Shown here piece after piece: positions 12,431 to 33,973 of a stretch of DNA of 64,000 nucleotides; position 1 is the stretch's first letter, and each line of letters starts with the position of its first letter. The notes beneath the pieces were generated by a model, which was given only the letters and a program-made list of their open reading frames with translations, was not told the DNA's origin and ran no database searches. The position numbers and the translations under genes are program-made. Origin of the DNA: Membranipora membranacea (taxonomy: Eukaryota; Bryozoa; Gymnolaemata; Cheilostomatida; Membraniporidae); contig OU612068.1 in the NCBI GenBank assembly GCA_914767715.1, forward strand, positions 18,290,001 through 18,354,000, in the 5' to 3' direction.

Positions 12431-12605
12431 ATCTCATATACCATACCCCATGTTTGATTGATCCCTAGTTAGATGTTCAAGACTACTACAAAGCTCACTA
12501 CTCATTACTGAATTTACAGGTCTCAAATTGGAATACATGGTTAACATCATCACAGTGTGATACTGTTTATTCATATTTTCAGTAAAAGTAAGGCAAGCTC
12601 TAAAG

Positions 12606-21416
<8,811 letters not shown>

Positions 21417-21899
21417 CATCTTTATTGATCCTATATTGTTTTGTTTAAAACAGAGGGCAGGGTAGAGAAGGTAAGTTGGCATAAGACCACGGTGTAGAGC
21501 TACGTATAGCATGGAACCTATGTACAGTCGGCTAATGACGCAGCCCTCCTGGTTTATTGAATGGTATACACAAGATGGAGTTCATAGGCTGTTAACAAAA
21601 TTTTGTACATTTCAACTAAAAAATGGTCAACTTTTACAAAGATATATTGCTATCATAATAATATGTATCATAAATCTTCTATTATTTTTTGATAAATCTT
21701 CTATAGAAGTTATATTTTATAATTTTCTATGATCTTGTTGGAACGACTATAACTTTGTAATCATATATTTAGACATTAGGTCAGTATTAAGCGTCTTAAT
21801 ATTAACTCATGTAATTAAGCAAAATTTGAACATATAATGTCATCAGTATTTCCATCATCACAAACAATGAATTAAAAATGGAATGTGAGATTAAAAAAA

Positions 21900-21905
21900 T
21901 TTATT
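21900..21905 (-). terminator. DTNBP1: Dysbindin poly(A) signal
   Basis: Plus-strand TTTATT, read AATAAA on the - strand, about 340 bases after the dysbindin stop. It overlaps the predicted end of the convergent ERK5 transcript. Confidence 0.5.
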
Positions 21906-21913
21906 CTTTCAAA

Positions 21914-21919
21914 AATAAA
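21914..21919 (+). terminator. MAPK7: ERK5 poly(A) signal
   Basis: AATAAA lies 498 bases after the ERK5 stop and is the first canonical hexamer in the 3' region. Cleavage would be expected near 21930-21945. Confidence 0.55.
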
Positions 21920-22245
21920 GGAAAAGGATCAAATATTGATGTGTGATTGTTCAGGGCAATGTTTGCATTGAAATGGCATGATTTAATTTGAGCACCAAAA
22001 ATCATAAGTCTGGAATCAAGAGAACAGTCATACATTGGCTGGTAACATCAGTTGTGAGTTCGAAATGATTTTCATTATATCTAAACATTAGGTTAATGCC
22101 TATGCATGATTTGAGAGAACACAAATCAGGCACTTGTGTAATCTTTATCATTATCATCCACCTTTTAATGATAAGCCAAATAGATTGACACATACATCCG
22201 TACCTGTTAGACACCCTGTTACATCATAACTGAACAGTGAATCGT

Positions 22246-25200
22246 TTACTGCTCCATAGGCGATTTTTCTTTATCATTAGCACCATTTTGAACAGGTTCC
22301 TCATTATCGCTTGAGTGATCTAGTGCTTTGCTCAAATTCTCGGTAGATTTGCGTATGATGTCGTTGATCTCAGATTCTAGAGAGTTGTCTTCATCAGGTA
22401 TCATGTTTATGTCATCACCGTTCTCATCCCATTCTAGGCTGCCGTCTGAGCTGAGAACCTACAGGAAATATACAACAGAGGGTCATCAGCATTAAACCTG
22501 TCTTTGCTGAACACACTAATAACGCTGGTCAAATTTGAATGAGATTCGTGGGAAGAAAATTATTTGAGCCTTGTATACTTTGACAATGCAACAGAAACTG
22601 GAACTAAATTAGGAAACAGTATTATTCCCTGAATAGTTGTCACCTGTCAAACGATGCGGTAAAAATATAAACTTATAAATATTTTGTAGCATGTTTTTTC
22701 CAACGCCACATCCGAGCCGTGAGTGTCTATTTGTAACCCACATTATATACGCCTTTATTACTAGGTTACAAAAACGAGGTGCATGGGACTACGTTGCGTG
22801 ACGCAGTAGACTGCAGAGAGATCTTTATCAATTTGATTACATACATAACAATAATATAGTTGATTGTATGATTGAATCGTGATAAAAATAACATAACATT
22901 TAAGAAATTTACCATCATTGGCTGAACAGTAAAAAGTTTCTTGGTGAGTGAAGTTTGCAGAAAACAAGATAAAAGAATATACAATTTTGCAGTATATGTC
23001 TGCTGGCTACCTGTGTATTACTCTGGTCTGTATCACTCCTTTCTCTAGTCATCAGTTCTGCTTCATCATCTACTGCTGCTACTTGTGAAGCTTTGTCTGC
23101 TTCCTGAGGGATGCTTGTATCAACCACATAAGCTGCGGTACCTGACTCTGCTTCTTGTAATGTGGACGGTGAATTATTACTGGCTCCTTCAGCTAAAATA
23201 TTTTTGATAGCAAAACCATTTTCATTTGGCTACAGTGTTATCAAGGTACCGGTAATCTACAGTTACATGTTTACAGTGTAATCACGTAGATTGCATATTT
23301 CTTTGATAATTTACTGGCTCAGTTTTGTCTGCCAGCCAGGTATATTGTTTGCAACCTTGAAAAGCTATTAACATAAAACCTTATAAGAACTCTGGTATGC
23401 ACAACTTAATTTCTACCCACCATATCAACATATCATTTGACATTTACCTCCAAGGAAATCTTCAAGTTGATTTTGATCTTCTTGATCTGGAACTAGAGTT
23501 ACGTCACTGAGCTGTTTAGCTTCTTCTGATAGAATAAAACGGATATTCATGATCTATGCAGGTTTCTCACACAGGGCCAAAACACAATATTATGTTACCA
23601 GGTTGTATTGTAATATCATTTGTGTTCACAAAATTGGTATACACAAGAAAATCTGTTGAGGACATCACTGATATGTTGACATGTACAGTTTGCGAATTCA
23701 TGTGACTTGCAAGCAGAAAATTTCAGCAGTTTGCTGACATTTTTTTCATATATGGATGGCTGTGGCATAAAATCATTGTCATAAAAAAACCAATCTCACT
23801 TACTCAGTTTCTGTTCATCTTTGAATCTCTTCATATCCTCCTCAAAAGCCTTCTGGTAAAACAGTTCCTTCTCTCTCCTCAGCTCTGCCTGTCTCATCTC
23901 ACATGCTATCACCTTCTTCTTATGCGCCTGAGCTAGCTTAGCTGAAAATACAGAGCATCTAGTCAGTGTTCGAGTCCCTACCCATATCAGAGGTGTCTTG
24001 GATAAGTCAATTTATAGGTTGCGCTGTGAAACAGGAAGATCAAACTTGTGACTCCATCTGTGTTCTTGTTTTACAAGTCCTGTTTTCCTAATTTCACAAA
24101 TTGCTATCTCAACATGTATTATGATAATGGTAAAAACTTCCTTTGTTCTGCAATATGACCCCTATGTACAGACACTAAACCAGGAAAATAGGCAGGATTG
24201 GAAACTGTTTACTCATTTAAAGTCAAAGTTCTCACCAGAGTATTTCATTTGCTCCTTCTTCTTAGAAATATCATAGGCAGCCAGCTTTTGTTGTTCAGCT
24301 ATTTTAGACTTTTCAAAGTCTGCTTCTTCACACAAGTTTTCTAGCACCAACAAACTGTCTTCTATAAGAGCACATGAGCTGTGCAAATCGGCTGTAAAAA
24401 AATATTTACAGTTTTGATGAAAGCAAGATCAAATGATAGACCAAATTTCTCCCAAGGCAGCAAACTGTGCACAAAATTCATCCAGAAGATTTCAAGGTAC
24501 AGACACGGGGGTCAGCAAAAATTGACTTCCAATATCCAGCTGGAGAGCCGTCGAACTACAGAAGGTTAGCAGCTCAATAGAAACTGAATGAACGACTCAC
24601 CAATTTGACCCGTTATGTCTTGGATGTTTTTGATCATCGCAGGTATATGGCTGACTTCATCTGCTAACTCTTTGTATTTCTTTTGTGATGTGGAGAGTTT
24701 ATTCTGTGTACTGAGGAGGTCTCTAGAGAAATTCTGTAAAACAAAAATAAACATCAAACAGCATAAATATGATCCAGTTTCAAAATTAAAGTGGGGTTAA
24801 ACTCGCAAGTCTGTCTCTGTTCGAAGACTGAGAAATAACAGTGCCTTAAGGATGCGGCCGTCGTATTCGGCACCAAGTTGCTCTCAGTTTGCAGGTAGGT
24901 TGGACCACACCTAGGGTGTCAATTGAGCCCAGTAGTCGGTAGACTGCAGCGGGATTCGAACCCAATACATATAACGCTTGCGCATTAGTGGGCATCAGGT
25001 GTCTTGAGAGGACATCCAAATAAACTGAACGGTATACCAGTTATGTTAAGTCCTGACAAATGACATTGTTCAGATATACAGCAGAATTGACATTTTAGGC
25101 TGCTCTCGACTTGTGACATACCTTTGATTTCTTTATATTATCTCCTGCAACTTTACACATCCCTTCCCAAGTATCCTCGTACCTTAAAATAACATATAAT

Positions 25201-26090
25201 TAAATTTTATTAACTAAAATTATGAGTTACAGCTTATAATCATAGCACATCAAATAAATACATCGATAATCAGACTACGAAAAAACAAAACTTTAGCAAA
25301 AGACAGAAAATACCAATACCAATGTGGGCTTTTATGGCTCCACATGAAGTATAGCAAAGTATTTGCTTGTACAAAATCTGTCTTGAACTTTTGAATATTG
25401 ATGTGTTATCTCTTACATAAAGGAGTATTCATAATCAGCAGTCAAGTAAGCTTTGGGAACTCCATCATACTATTTTTAATCTAACCTGTGAAGAAGGTCT
25501 TGGGCGGAGTCCTGGTGCTCTTCAAACACAAGATTCTCAGAAGATTTCCGTTGCTCACTCCCAGTTTCGGGCCCTCCATTACTTGCGGAGGAATTGAGAG
25601 ATGAGGACGAGGAATAATGTGTTGAAGTGGGCTTGGGCTGCAGAGGAACAGGTAAGTTAGCACTGACTGACTTCAGGCTGCAAACATACGGAATTGGTGA
25701 TAGATTTTACATAGATTTGGAAAAAAAACATGTTTTTGGGAAAAAAAATGATGATGACGGTATTAAAATTTGGTCTTCAAACTTGGAACTATAACTGCGG
25801 ATCTAATAACTAAAAATGAAAAAACGATGAATTAAATCAGTTTATAAACTGAACCTGACGACCCACTGAAAAATGGACATGCCATGTGTCACATTGTTCC
25901 TGCCTCCTGGAAAGAATTTTGTGTTTACTTGACAAATTTGATGGTAGTCGTTTTATCGTCATGAGATGGCCATCCGATGAAAAAAAAGCCAGTTTTAATG
26001 AACTCAGGATACGAACTACCAAGGATAACCTTACCTTGTGGTGACATCATTTTTCACAGCATTGAACTTTGCCTTGAAAGAGCTGAACAT
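22246..26090 (-). CDS. DTNBP1: Dysbindin orthologue, 402 aa
   Basis: Coding exons in transcript order: 26035-26090, 25486-25677, 25122-25182, 24601-24733, 24236-24391, 23804-23941, 23448-23525, 23011-23192, 22246-22458. The total is 1209 bases and all phases fit. The start MFSSFKAKFNAVKNDVTT resembles the dysbindin N-terminus. A Ser-rich linker is followed by the family signature LLHRYEDTWEGM. The long coiled coil holds ELADEVSHIPAMIKNIQDI, SLLVLENLCEEADFEKSK and ELFYQKAFEEDMKRF, each alignable with human dysbindin-1. The C-terminal third is acidic and low in complexity. Dysbindin is a subunit of BLOC-1, which builds lysosome-related organelles and acts at synapses; this role is inferred from orthology. 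The coding start faces DTWD2 about 880 bases away. Confidence 0.9.
24835..25035 (-). repeat. tRNA-derived SINE in a dysbindin intron
   Basis: On the - strand it reads GGGTTCGAATCCCGCTGCAG (B box), then CGACTACTGGGCTCAATTG, the CTGCAAACTGAGAGCAACTT segment and a CGGCCGCATCC end. This matches the SINE copies at 12185 and 18694. The head is degraded. Confidence 0.65.
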
Positions 26091-26970
26091 TTTCTTTCCT
26101 TTAGGATTCAGTATCTATACCTTCATAGAACTGGGTTAGGTCCAACCCTGTTTTCCCTGTAATAAAGATGTATATGCATATATATGGGTTGGCAGTTATT
26201 TACCAAGTCCGTAATGTATACAATACGGGTCACACTATCATTGTTTGTGATGCTGGCATCACAAGATCTTCTGATTACAATTACAATAACAATGATTTAT
26301 GAAGAGGGAGTGCATGGCAATTCTTCAATTGCATCTGGTAATCATTCTGACTCAGTGACTGGGTGTGCCATGTAGCCATCTTGGTGATTTAGCTATATAT
26401 GACTGATTATTAACTAGAAAATAATATAAGGCCTGATTGAATTTATGCTTTTCCAAGGTGTTTATTATACTCCACATCAGGGAGAATTCTCTCTGATCAC
26501 ATGACACATGACTTATATTTACTTTCTGAAAGTCACATGCACAATTGTTCCAGGAAAGCACCAATAAAATTTGAGAAGGTTCATTGCTTTCACAATCCCT
26601 TCCCCAAACCAATTTTAGTAACAAAATAGCTAACATGTCAGAGATGGCTATGTTATACAAGAAAACAATAAGATGCACAATCTTCCTACTAGATAAACTA
26701 GCCTATGAACAGAGAGGGTCTCAAGACAGTACAGGAAGTGATTTTATTTCTACATCTTACAGCTTGGGACTTTATCTAAGAATTGATTGAGATATCTGAT
26801 TGGATATTGATACAGTTTTGTGCCAATAGTAATCCTTCTATCAAAAGGCCAAAATAATAGTAGGTCTAATCTGCAGGTCTACAGACAGGCCTACCCGTAT
26901 GTTTTTTCAATAGTATTTTTTTACTAAAGTATATCAAGTGAACACTCTATGCTGCCTCAAGGTAGACCGA
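26091..26970. promoter_or_regulatory. Intergenic region between divergent dysbindin and DTWD2 genes
   Basis: About 880 bases separate the two coding starts, so the promoters of both genes must lie here, possibly shared. No TATA box or CpG-dense stretch stands out. A near-perfect 18-bp palindrome, CAGGGAGAATTCTCTCTG, is at 26478-26495 and is related to two copies in the first DTWD2 intron. Confidence 0.45.
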
Positions 26971-29312
26971 ATGGCTCACTCATCAGATGAAGACATATTT
27001 CAGCATATGGAATTTGAGCAAGAGCTACCTGCAAAAAGACTAATGTGTTCAAGATGCAAGTATGTATGTTGGTTGGAAATTAAAAATTTGGAGATTGCAA
27101 ACTGAATCATTCAATCAATTCAATGAACACATCTATTCTATTGATTCTGATCAGGGAGAATTCTGCCTGTTCTGATTGATTCTTTGGCCAAGGAGTAACT
27201 CATTGGTATGACCATCGTGATTAGGTATCACAACTTGTGATTCACTTAGCTAATATATGTGTATGAAGGCCTGCATAATATGTCTGTCGGCTTTTACGAA
27301 TATACTACGGGACTGACTGATGCGCTATTGAGGCACCACAGTCTTCGATTCGTTGTTAAATTAAACCGCATTGAGAAACTGAAGTGACATGACAGAGGAA
27401 ATAGCATGGAGAAAATACATCAGTGTAAACAGGGAGAATTCTCCCTGGTGTAAATGTATGCTTACCTATGATCTGTTTTTTTAATTTTAGACGTCCCATT
27501 TCTGTCTGCTGGTGCCCATTTCTTCCGGAGATACCTATATCAATAAAGACTCAAGTTATAGTTCTACAACATGGACGTGAGGTGTGCGTGTAGGACATTG
27601 TGTTATATACATAGCTTAAGTTTGTCTCAAACTTTGTAAGAGTGCTTGCTGAGCTCCATTGCTGCCATGTGCACTATTGTAGCTTTTGAGTATGGGTGCA
27701 GTTGGAGGTTTCATGATATAACCATAAACCATATTTGGTATCCACATTTCAACATTGCAAACATGGTTGTTACTTCCAGTGTGAAGAAAATCTGATATGT
27801 TACCTAAAATGTTTATCATGATACATAAATTGAACAGTTTTGTTATTGTGACTAGTAACAGACGAATCAGTGTAGCCATTATACATAATATCACAAAAAG
27901 GTGCATTTATCTGTGCAGGCAGATAAGATACATGAGCTATGTTAATGCTATTGCTTACCGGAGAATATTGTTCTTTGCAGATTTATAATGTCATTGTTTT
28001 TAGGAACGCCGGTGCCTCTCGACAACACCCATGTTATCTCTAGGTTTGCAACAAGAGAAATTCAAAATTATAAAAGGTGCTCGATTCAACCTGAGAAAGT
28101 GAGTAGGCACCTCCTTTAGATAATGAATATCATTGTCTTATCTGTCTATTCAAGGATGCAATATGGACACACCTTTCGTTCAAGTTTTTCATGTCAAGAT
28201 GACAGAGCATTTACAGTTGCAACTTCTGATTACTTAATCAGGTGACAGAACAATTTAGCAGTGATGCAGGTTGATGCTCGTAGAATGTATGTAAAGAACC
28301 TTTGCTGGAAAATGATTCTTTATCTTGAAGGAATCCAATTCTCGCTGAAGTTGTTGCTGATGAGAACACATATCTACTATTTCCTGATAAAGATGCCATA
28401 CCTATAGAGAATATACCACATGGCGATGCATGTAATCTCATAGTACTAGATGGCACCTGGGAACAAGCCAAAGGGATATATTGGAAAAATGAGTTTATCC
28501 AGAACTTGAAGAAGGTAGCCCTATAAATAAAGTTTAATGGTTCATCTTCATCAGGACAGATTATAGAGATAGAGATCATAGAGATGTTTTCTTTGTGTTT
28601 GTGACAATTAGAACGGCGAGACCAGAGAATACACCAATGATTGTCCTTGAACTTTTGCCAGCAGCATGAAATATTTTATGGAAGGTTGAGAAGAGCAGGT
28701 AACTTCCAAGTGTACACATCAATCTAATAATATTTAACTTCTCGACAAACAAGAAGTTGTGTTTTTCAGGTAACAGTTAGCAGCAAAGGGCTGAGCAAAT
28801 ATGTGGTGAGAACCCAGCCCACTGATGCATGTGTCTCTACCGTGGAAAGCGTGGCACTGGCACTGGAAGCTTTGGAAAATAACTCAGAAATATATCAGGT
28901 AGCTCTTAAACATAGCGTTAACCTATTTATGATGAATGTAAGATCCATAATCTTTCATTTGCCTTTTTGTGTTGTCCCTACTTTGCCTACATTGCAAGAC
29001 ACTGCTGAAATGGTGTGGTAACAGACAATGGGATGGGATCTGGTTATACCCCATCAAAAGGGTGTTTGTCCCAAAACATATTGATGTTCAGCTGGCGGTT
29101 CCATGTTTTTTTTGTGGGATGGTACTGGTCGTTAAATTACTGTATATACTCACAAGAAGTTATTTTTGCAGCAATTGACCAGACCCCTAGAAGCACTATG
29201 CGAGTTCCAGATGGAAAACGGCGCTGTGGCACATCAAAGTAAAGAGTATCTCATAAAAAATGGACTTTACAAATCACAAAAATCAGAAGCCAAACATAGA
29301 ATTGATAGCTGA
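26971..29312 (+). CDS. DTWD2: DTWD2-like tRNA-uridine aminocarboxypropyltransferase, 242 aa
   Basis: Coding exons: 26971-27059, 27491-27581, 28004-28098, 28331-28514, 28770-28898, 29172-29312, in phase, 729 bases. The N-terminus has the paired-cysteine motif CSRCKRPISVCWCPFLP. The central DTW domain contains GHREERR-like and LSTTPML stretches and the signature LDGTWEQAKGIY. The C-terminal part has YVVRTQPTDACVSTVESVAL and RPLEALCEFQMENGA, close to human DTWD2. Enzymes of this family transfer the aminocarboxypropyl group of S-adenosylmethionine to a tRNA uridine (acp3U). The protein is somewhat shorter than the human one at both ends. The acceptor before 28331 is a weak one, but the phase demands it. 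Confidence 0.9.
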
Positions 29313-30163
29313 AGTATCAAATACATGGAACGAAGAGGAAGTAGCTGAACTGATCGAAATTCAGATCTTTTGCTTTATGGAGAGCAAGAAAGATCATGAT
29401 TGATCATCTTATGAAAAAAGGTTGAGTTATCAACATAAGACCATATGTGTCATAAGAAAGCTTGAATGGAAAGTAGAAATGATGAGCTATTCCACTCTAT
29501 CCTTATAAATGAGATAACTCATTTATCTCTAACTCTTGTGAATCAAACTGCTGTATTTGTTGAACAAAAGATTATCAATCTGTAGTATGCGCATCTGTTT
29601 TATTGGACATTTTAATCAAAAATTTTTCTAAGGAAAAAGGTAGCCCTAATTAAAATTTTTACTATACAAATTGTCAAATTAATTTTTATGGCATATTTCA
29701 ATCCTTCATAATAACATGTCAGAATAATGGGAGGGTCAAGTCAGTATTCAAATAGATGTTCCACAGTACACAAATTTATTCTGAAGTATGCAGCTAATGA
29801 TTAACAATACCATTTCCAAAAATTCTCGATTATATATCAGAATGTCACTTATCTCTAGACAGATTGATATGTCAGGCGACTGATGGTTGATTGGGTATTC
29901 AAATAGCACATTGCCAGATCAGTCCCATCGAAGAGTAAATGTGAGATCCTCAACTGGCATGATGCAGAAGTCTTAGGAGTTGTCCACTCAGTATTAAACA
30001 CAGCACAACTCTGATATCACAAGTTAAAAAAATACTATTATCTTCGAAATAATATTATTTCGAAATGTCACAAATTGGATACCTTATTGCCAGCCGGATA
30101 TAAGATACTTTTCAGGAGATTTTGCAAATTTGTTGGAACAGTCAGATTCAGCAGCTCCTAAAA
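29313..30163. other. Intergenic spacer between DTWD2 and NDUFA4-like genes
   Basis: No exon, repeat family or structured element was recognised. It should contain the DTWD2 3' UTR and the NDUFA4-like promoter, both on the + strand. Confidence 0.4.
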
Positions 30164-32938
30164 ATGCCCAAGATACCTGGATTAAGTGTTGCATCACTCA
30201 AGAAGCATGTTGAGGTGAGAAGAAATTTGGTTCTCTGATTGGGCTTTCGAACCCTTTTCCACAAACAAAGTGGGGGTGTGAAGTAGATGGTGGCTTGTGA
30301 ACTTGTTACCACCAAAAATGATAAAATAAAAATTGATAAAATAATAACAATCTGATTATGACCATTTCGTTGCCAACCATTATATACTTACTTCCATCAA
30401 GTGATTTGATATTCTCATGATCACTCTTTATAGAGATGGTTTGGCAATTGTCTAAGTAAGGATAGATTTCTGGGAAATGTTCAACACAACAATGATATTA
30501 AATCAAAGTCTGGGGGAAAGTTTTCTTCCAGCTTCACCTTTTCTTGTTGAGTTTCTGATTGGCAATGATGATGTAATGAATAAATCAGTCACTGATTTTA
30601 TGACTCACTGATTTGTGAAAGCAGAAGTTCTGTGGTGTGGTTGTCCAAGTTTGTGGTTTCCAAATTACATGAAGTCAAACAAAACAGTATCTTGATGATG
30701 ACATGTCAACTGACTTTTTCAAGTTAAACATTTACATTGTATGCTGTTTAGAGATACCACCCAAGAAGTAAACTTTTGACAGGAAGTTTGCCCCTAACAA
30801 CCTGCGTTGAAAGTGCGGTCTTCAGACTTGCCTGCTCTTTGAGAACTCCGATAAGACTTCGGGCAGAAACCAATTAAATAGTTTCAGTAAAGTAGGAAAC
30901 TGTGCTGTATTGCCTGAAAAATGATAACAAAACAATAATAACTACGCTTAGCTGGCCCTAGATACTAACCAACGTAATGGAGGATGACATTCACCAAATA
31001 CTACGTACCCTTTGTCTATTGCTGAGTCTACTTCTCAATTTAGCAGAAATAGTATTAAATACTCATTTACAAAACTATTAGGGGAAGGCGGGGCACGTTG
31101 AGCCATGGGGCACGTTGATCCACCCCACTTTTTTCAAATACCATTTTATGTTTTGAGTTTTCCCCTCCATCAGAGGTCATGTGACCAAGGGCACCCTTTT
31201 TGAGCAGACAAAAATAAAGATAGCTACTAAGGGAAGATAATTATTTAGTTTTTTATCGTAAAAAGTAAATAATGCGCTAATCGACGGAAATTTCATCCAT
31301 TCTCAACAGGGTGTGACTGAGACTTTGCAACTTTTATTATGTGATAACATCATATTATTTAGTCTCAATTTCACATAATCTAAACTTATCTCTGATGGAG
31401 AGATTTTGATAAACTTGAATTGAAAGTGAAAAACAGGCTGTTGGGGCACGTTGAGCCATGCTCGATGGGGCGCGTTGAGCCATGCCCTGCGGTATATGAA
31501 TGTAAGATGATGAAAGTGTATTTGAAGTATATGTACACGTAAACAGAAACATTGTAATTGATGTTTCTTTAATGAAGTTAGCAATTACTCTGAGTTCACT
31601 TTTCCCTTCACTTATCATCAAGTTTGCCGTGTGCAGGTTTTTCTCTACCGCAAATGTTTCGGAGATTTATTTTGTGTTGCGAATTATATTTTATAGTACA
31701 ATTGAGTGAAAAACTGCGCTGTTGCAATGAATTAGGTTGCTTTTTTTTATTTCTTATGGTTGCAATGAATTTAAAAGTTGTGACCAGCAGAGAGATGACC
31801 ATAACAGAGTGGCTCAACGTACCCCATACAAAATGCGGACCCGGCTCAACGTGTCCCGTGCTGGGGCACATTGAGCCGCAATATGCAAAAACGGGCTCAA
31901 CGTACCCCGCCTTCCCCTAGTCACTAAAATGTGATCGATCCGCACTTTATACCTGGATGTAGATGACGTGCCTATTGCTGACATTTTAAGATTTGGCTTA
32001 TTTATCTGGGAACAGAAATGAAAAGGCATACAACCACAGGGTAAATTAGAAGCATAATTCATTACCTGATGATTTTGGGTTATTCTTAACGAGTATGCTT
32101 TGCTTACAGTTGATCCCATTGTTTGGAGCTGTTGGTTTCGGATGTATGCTAGCTGGCGGATACCTTACTCGCCTTGCTACATACAACCCTGATGTAACGT
32201 AAGTGTCATATTATATACAGAACAACAGACAAACTTTGTGAATATTAAGGATTTCATATCTGTCCCTGCTCTCCTGGGGGGTCTTTCAATCAGAAACAGC
32301 CAAAATCGCAATCTGATCGCTCACTCACTTAGTGAGCGATACCTGCTAGGCTCTCGCTTTCAGATCGCTCAGTCACTTGATGGAACTATATACATTCTGA
32401 GTGAGCGATTTGGGAGCGATTTTGTCTAATTGAAAGACCAAGTGAGTGATAATTTTGAGCGATGTGATTGTGATAGTGATAACTTGCTTTAGTAAAGCGT
32501 CGCTCTTTCTAATTGAAAGACCCCTGATGTAATTCATTAATTTTTTTTCTGTCTTGCAATGTCATACTTTATGAAGGCCTGATAATGCTCACATAACCTA
32601 GTGTTTGTGAATGGTTACATCACAACCACCTAATATGCCCGAGTCTTTCAGATGGAACAAGAGAAAAAACCCTGAGCCATGGAACAAATGGAAACAGACT
32701 GACAGATATAAAGTGAGTGTCAAAATCAGAATATTTATACATTAATTTACTGTGTTTGCGCCAAACAGAGAGTTGGGACATGTTTGTGAAGAAGATAGGA
32801 CTGGTGATTGGGCCTTCAAACTGTTTATAGCCTTCCTCTATTTTGTTTCAGTTCTACGCTCAATCAATGGATTACAATACACACGTTTTCCCAGAAGAGC
32901 GCCCTGATATGAGCAATGCCACATACAGTGGTATATAA
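30164..32938 (+). CDS. NDUFA4: NDUFA4-like respiratory-chain subunit, 95 aa
   Basis: Coding exons: 30164-30214, 32110-32198, 32652-32712, 32852-32938, in phase, 288 bases. The protein has a short N-terminus (MPKIPGLSVASLKKHVE) and one transmembrane helix, LIPLFGAVGFGCMLAGGYL. The conserved RLATYNPDV, NPEPWNKWK and the YKFYAQSMDY region follow, as in human NDUFA4. The tail is about 14 residues longer than the human one and ends NATYSGI. NDUFA4 was first assigned to complex I and is now placed at cytochrome c oxidase, in the inner mitochondrial membrane. The first intron, near 1.9 kb, hosts the repeat element at 31081-31917. Confidence 0.9.
31081..31917. mobile_element. 837-bp non-autonomous transposon with TA duplication and eight 15-bp motifs
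   Basis: The ends are inverted repeats: GGGGAAGGCGGGGCACGTTG at the left and its near-complement ending CCGCCTTCCCC at the right, one mismatch in about 24. TA flanks both sides (31079-31080 and 31918-31919). The motif GGGGCACGTTGAGCC or a close variant recurs at 31090, 31107, 31443 and 31467 in one orientation, and at 31811, 31843 and 31894 in the other, with a further forward copy at 31863. No transposase frame exists. It lies in the first intron of the NDUFA4-like gene. Confidence 0.85.
32277..32524. repeat. Inverted-repeat element in NDUFA4-like intron
   Basis: About 248 bp bounded by GGGGTCTTTCAAT and its complement ATTGAAAGACCCC. The interior repeats GAGCGAT/ATCGCTC words several times, for example ATCGCTCACTCACTTAGTGAGCGAT. 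No coding potential. Confidence 0.6.
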
Positions 32939-33546
32939 CGGATCTGCTTATAGCCAATATTGTGTCATGTAAGTATTGTATCATACTATTATTGATAAGG
33001 ATATCAAGTAGGCCTACATTATCTGTTATACTCATGTCCATGGGTTTCTCAAGAGGAAAGACCTGAAATTTCCATTAATAGCAGAATGAATATGCAAAGT
33101 ATATATATTTATTGCAATGTTTCGGTGGGCGTTTGCTGTTCATTATTTATAGACTTCAGCTTGTATGGCTTCAACTGTCTGTTGTTTAGTTGAGATTTGT
33201 TTGCAGGCGATTTTGAACATTTCATGCTCCACACAGGCCTACTGTATTTGCCTGTGATGGTCCAGTTAAGTTCTGTTAAATCTCATCCTGTTTTTCGATG
33301 TTTTCCATTTCTGATATTTGCAATGACTTGTCAGCTTTACAAGTGGTTATGGGTAAACTTTTCTTCTTTTGCAGATATTTACGTTTTGGTTGTTTAGCAG
33401 CTTATTTGACTCCATATGATGGGTAGAATGAATTCTGCTTCATGAAGAAAGATTTCACAGATAGTTCCCACTATTTTTATTGAAAATCAGGAATTGTGTG
33501 TAATAATTATCACAAGATGCTAACTTTTTGTTGTGGAGGATTCTCA

Positions 33547-33552
33547 AATAAA
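33547..33552 (+). terminator. NDUFA4: NDUFA4-like poly(A) signal
   Basis: AATAAA about 610 bases after the stop, the first canonical + strand hexamer seen downstream of this gene. Confidence 0.45.
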
Positions 33553-33730
33553 ACTTGATGGGAGCACCATAGTTAAAGACACATTCTTGTACTTTTCATG
33601 AATATGGCTTCAGCCACTCTCTGTACACGAAGATGGAATATCAAATAATGGCATGTCAAAGCACTTGTAGAAAAATGATAGCTATGGAATTTTGTGTCAT
33701 ACTGTTTGGACATTTCATTTCTCGAACAAT

Positions 33731-33736
33731 TTTATT
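33731..33736 (-). terminator. ZGRF1: ZGRF1 poly(A) signal
   Basis: Plus-strand TTTATT, AATAAA on the - strand, about 240 bases beyond the ZGRF1 stop. It faces the NDUFA4-like 3' end roughly 180 bases away. Confidence 0.5.
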
Positions 33737-33973
33737 GGGTTGATGAACATGAAAAATAATTAATAAAACAGAAGTAACAGCAACAAAATAATAAGATATA
33801 AACGTGATGTAAAAACTTAACAATAAACTTAACATGATCGGCATACCCAACTTGGAAGTGCAGTCTGTGTTGGCGCCAATAAAAAATCATAAAAATCGAT
33901 TTTGTATCTCATTGCTATGGCTTCATTGATCAATTAACAACCTCTCCTCATCTATCATTAGTTCATTGAATCC

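Noticed and set aside
31624-31920. Overlapping frames on both strands
   Set aside because: They lie inside the 837-bp repeat element and are rich in its iterated motif; no splice or codon support.
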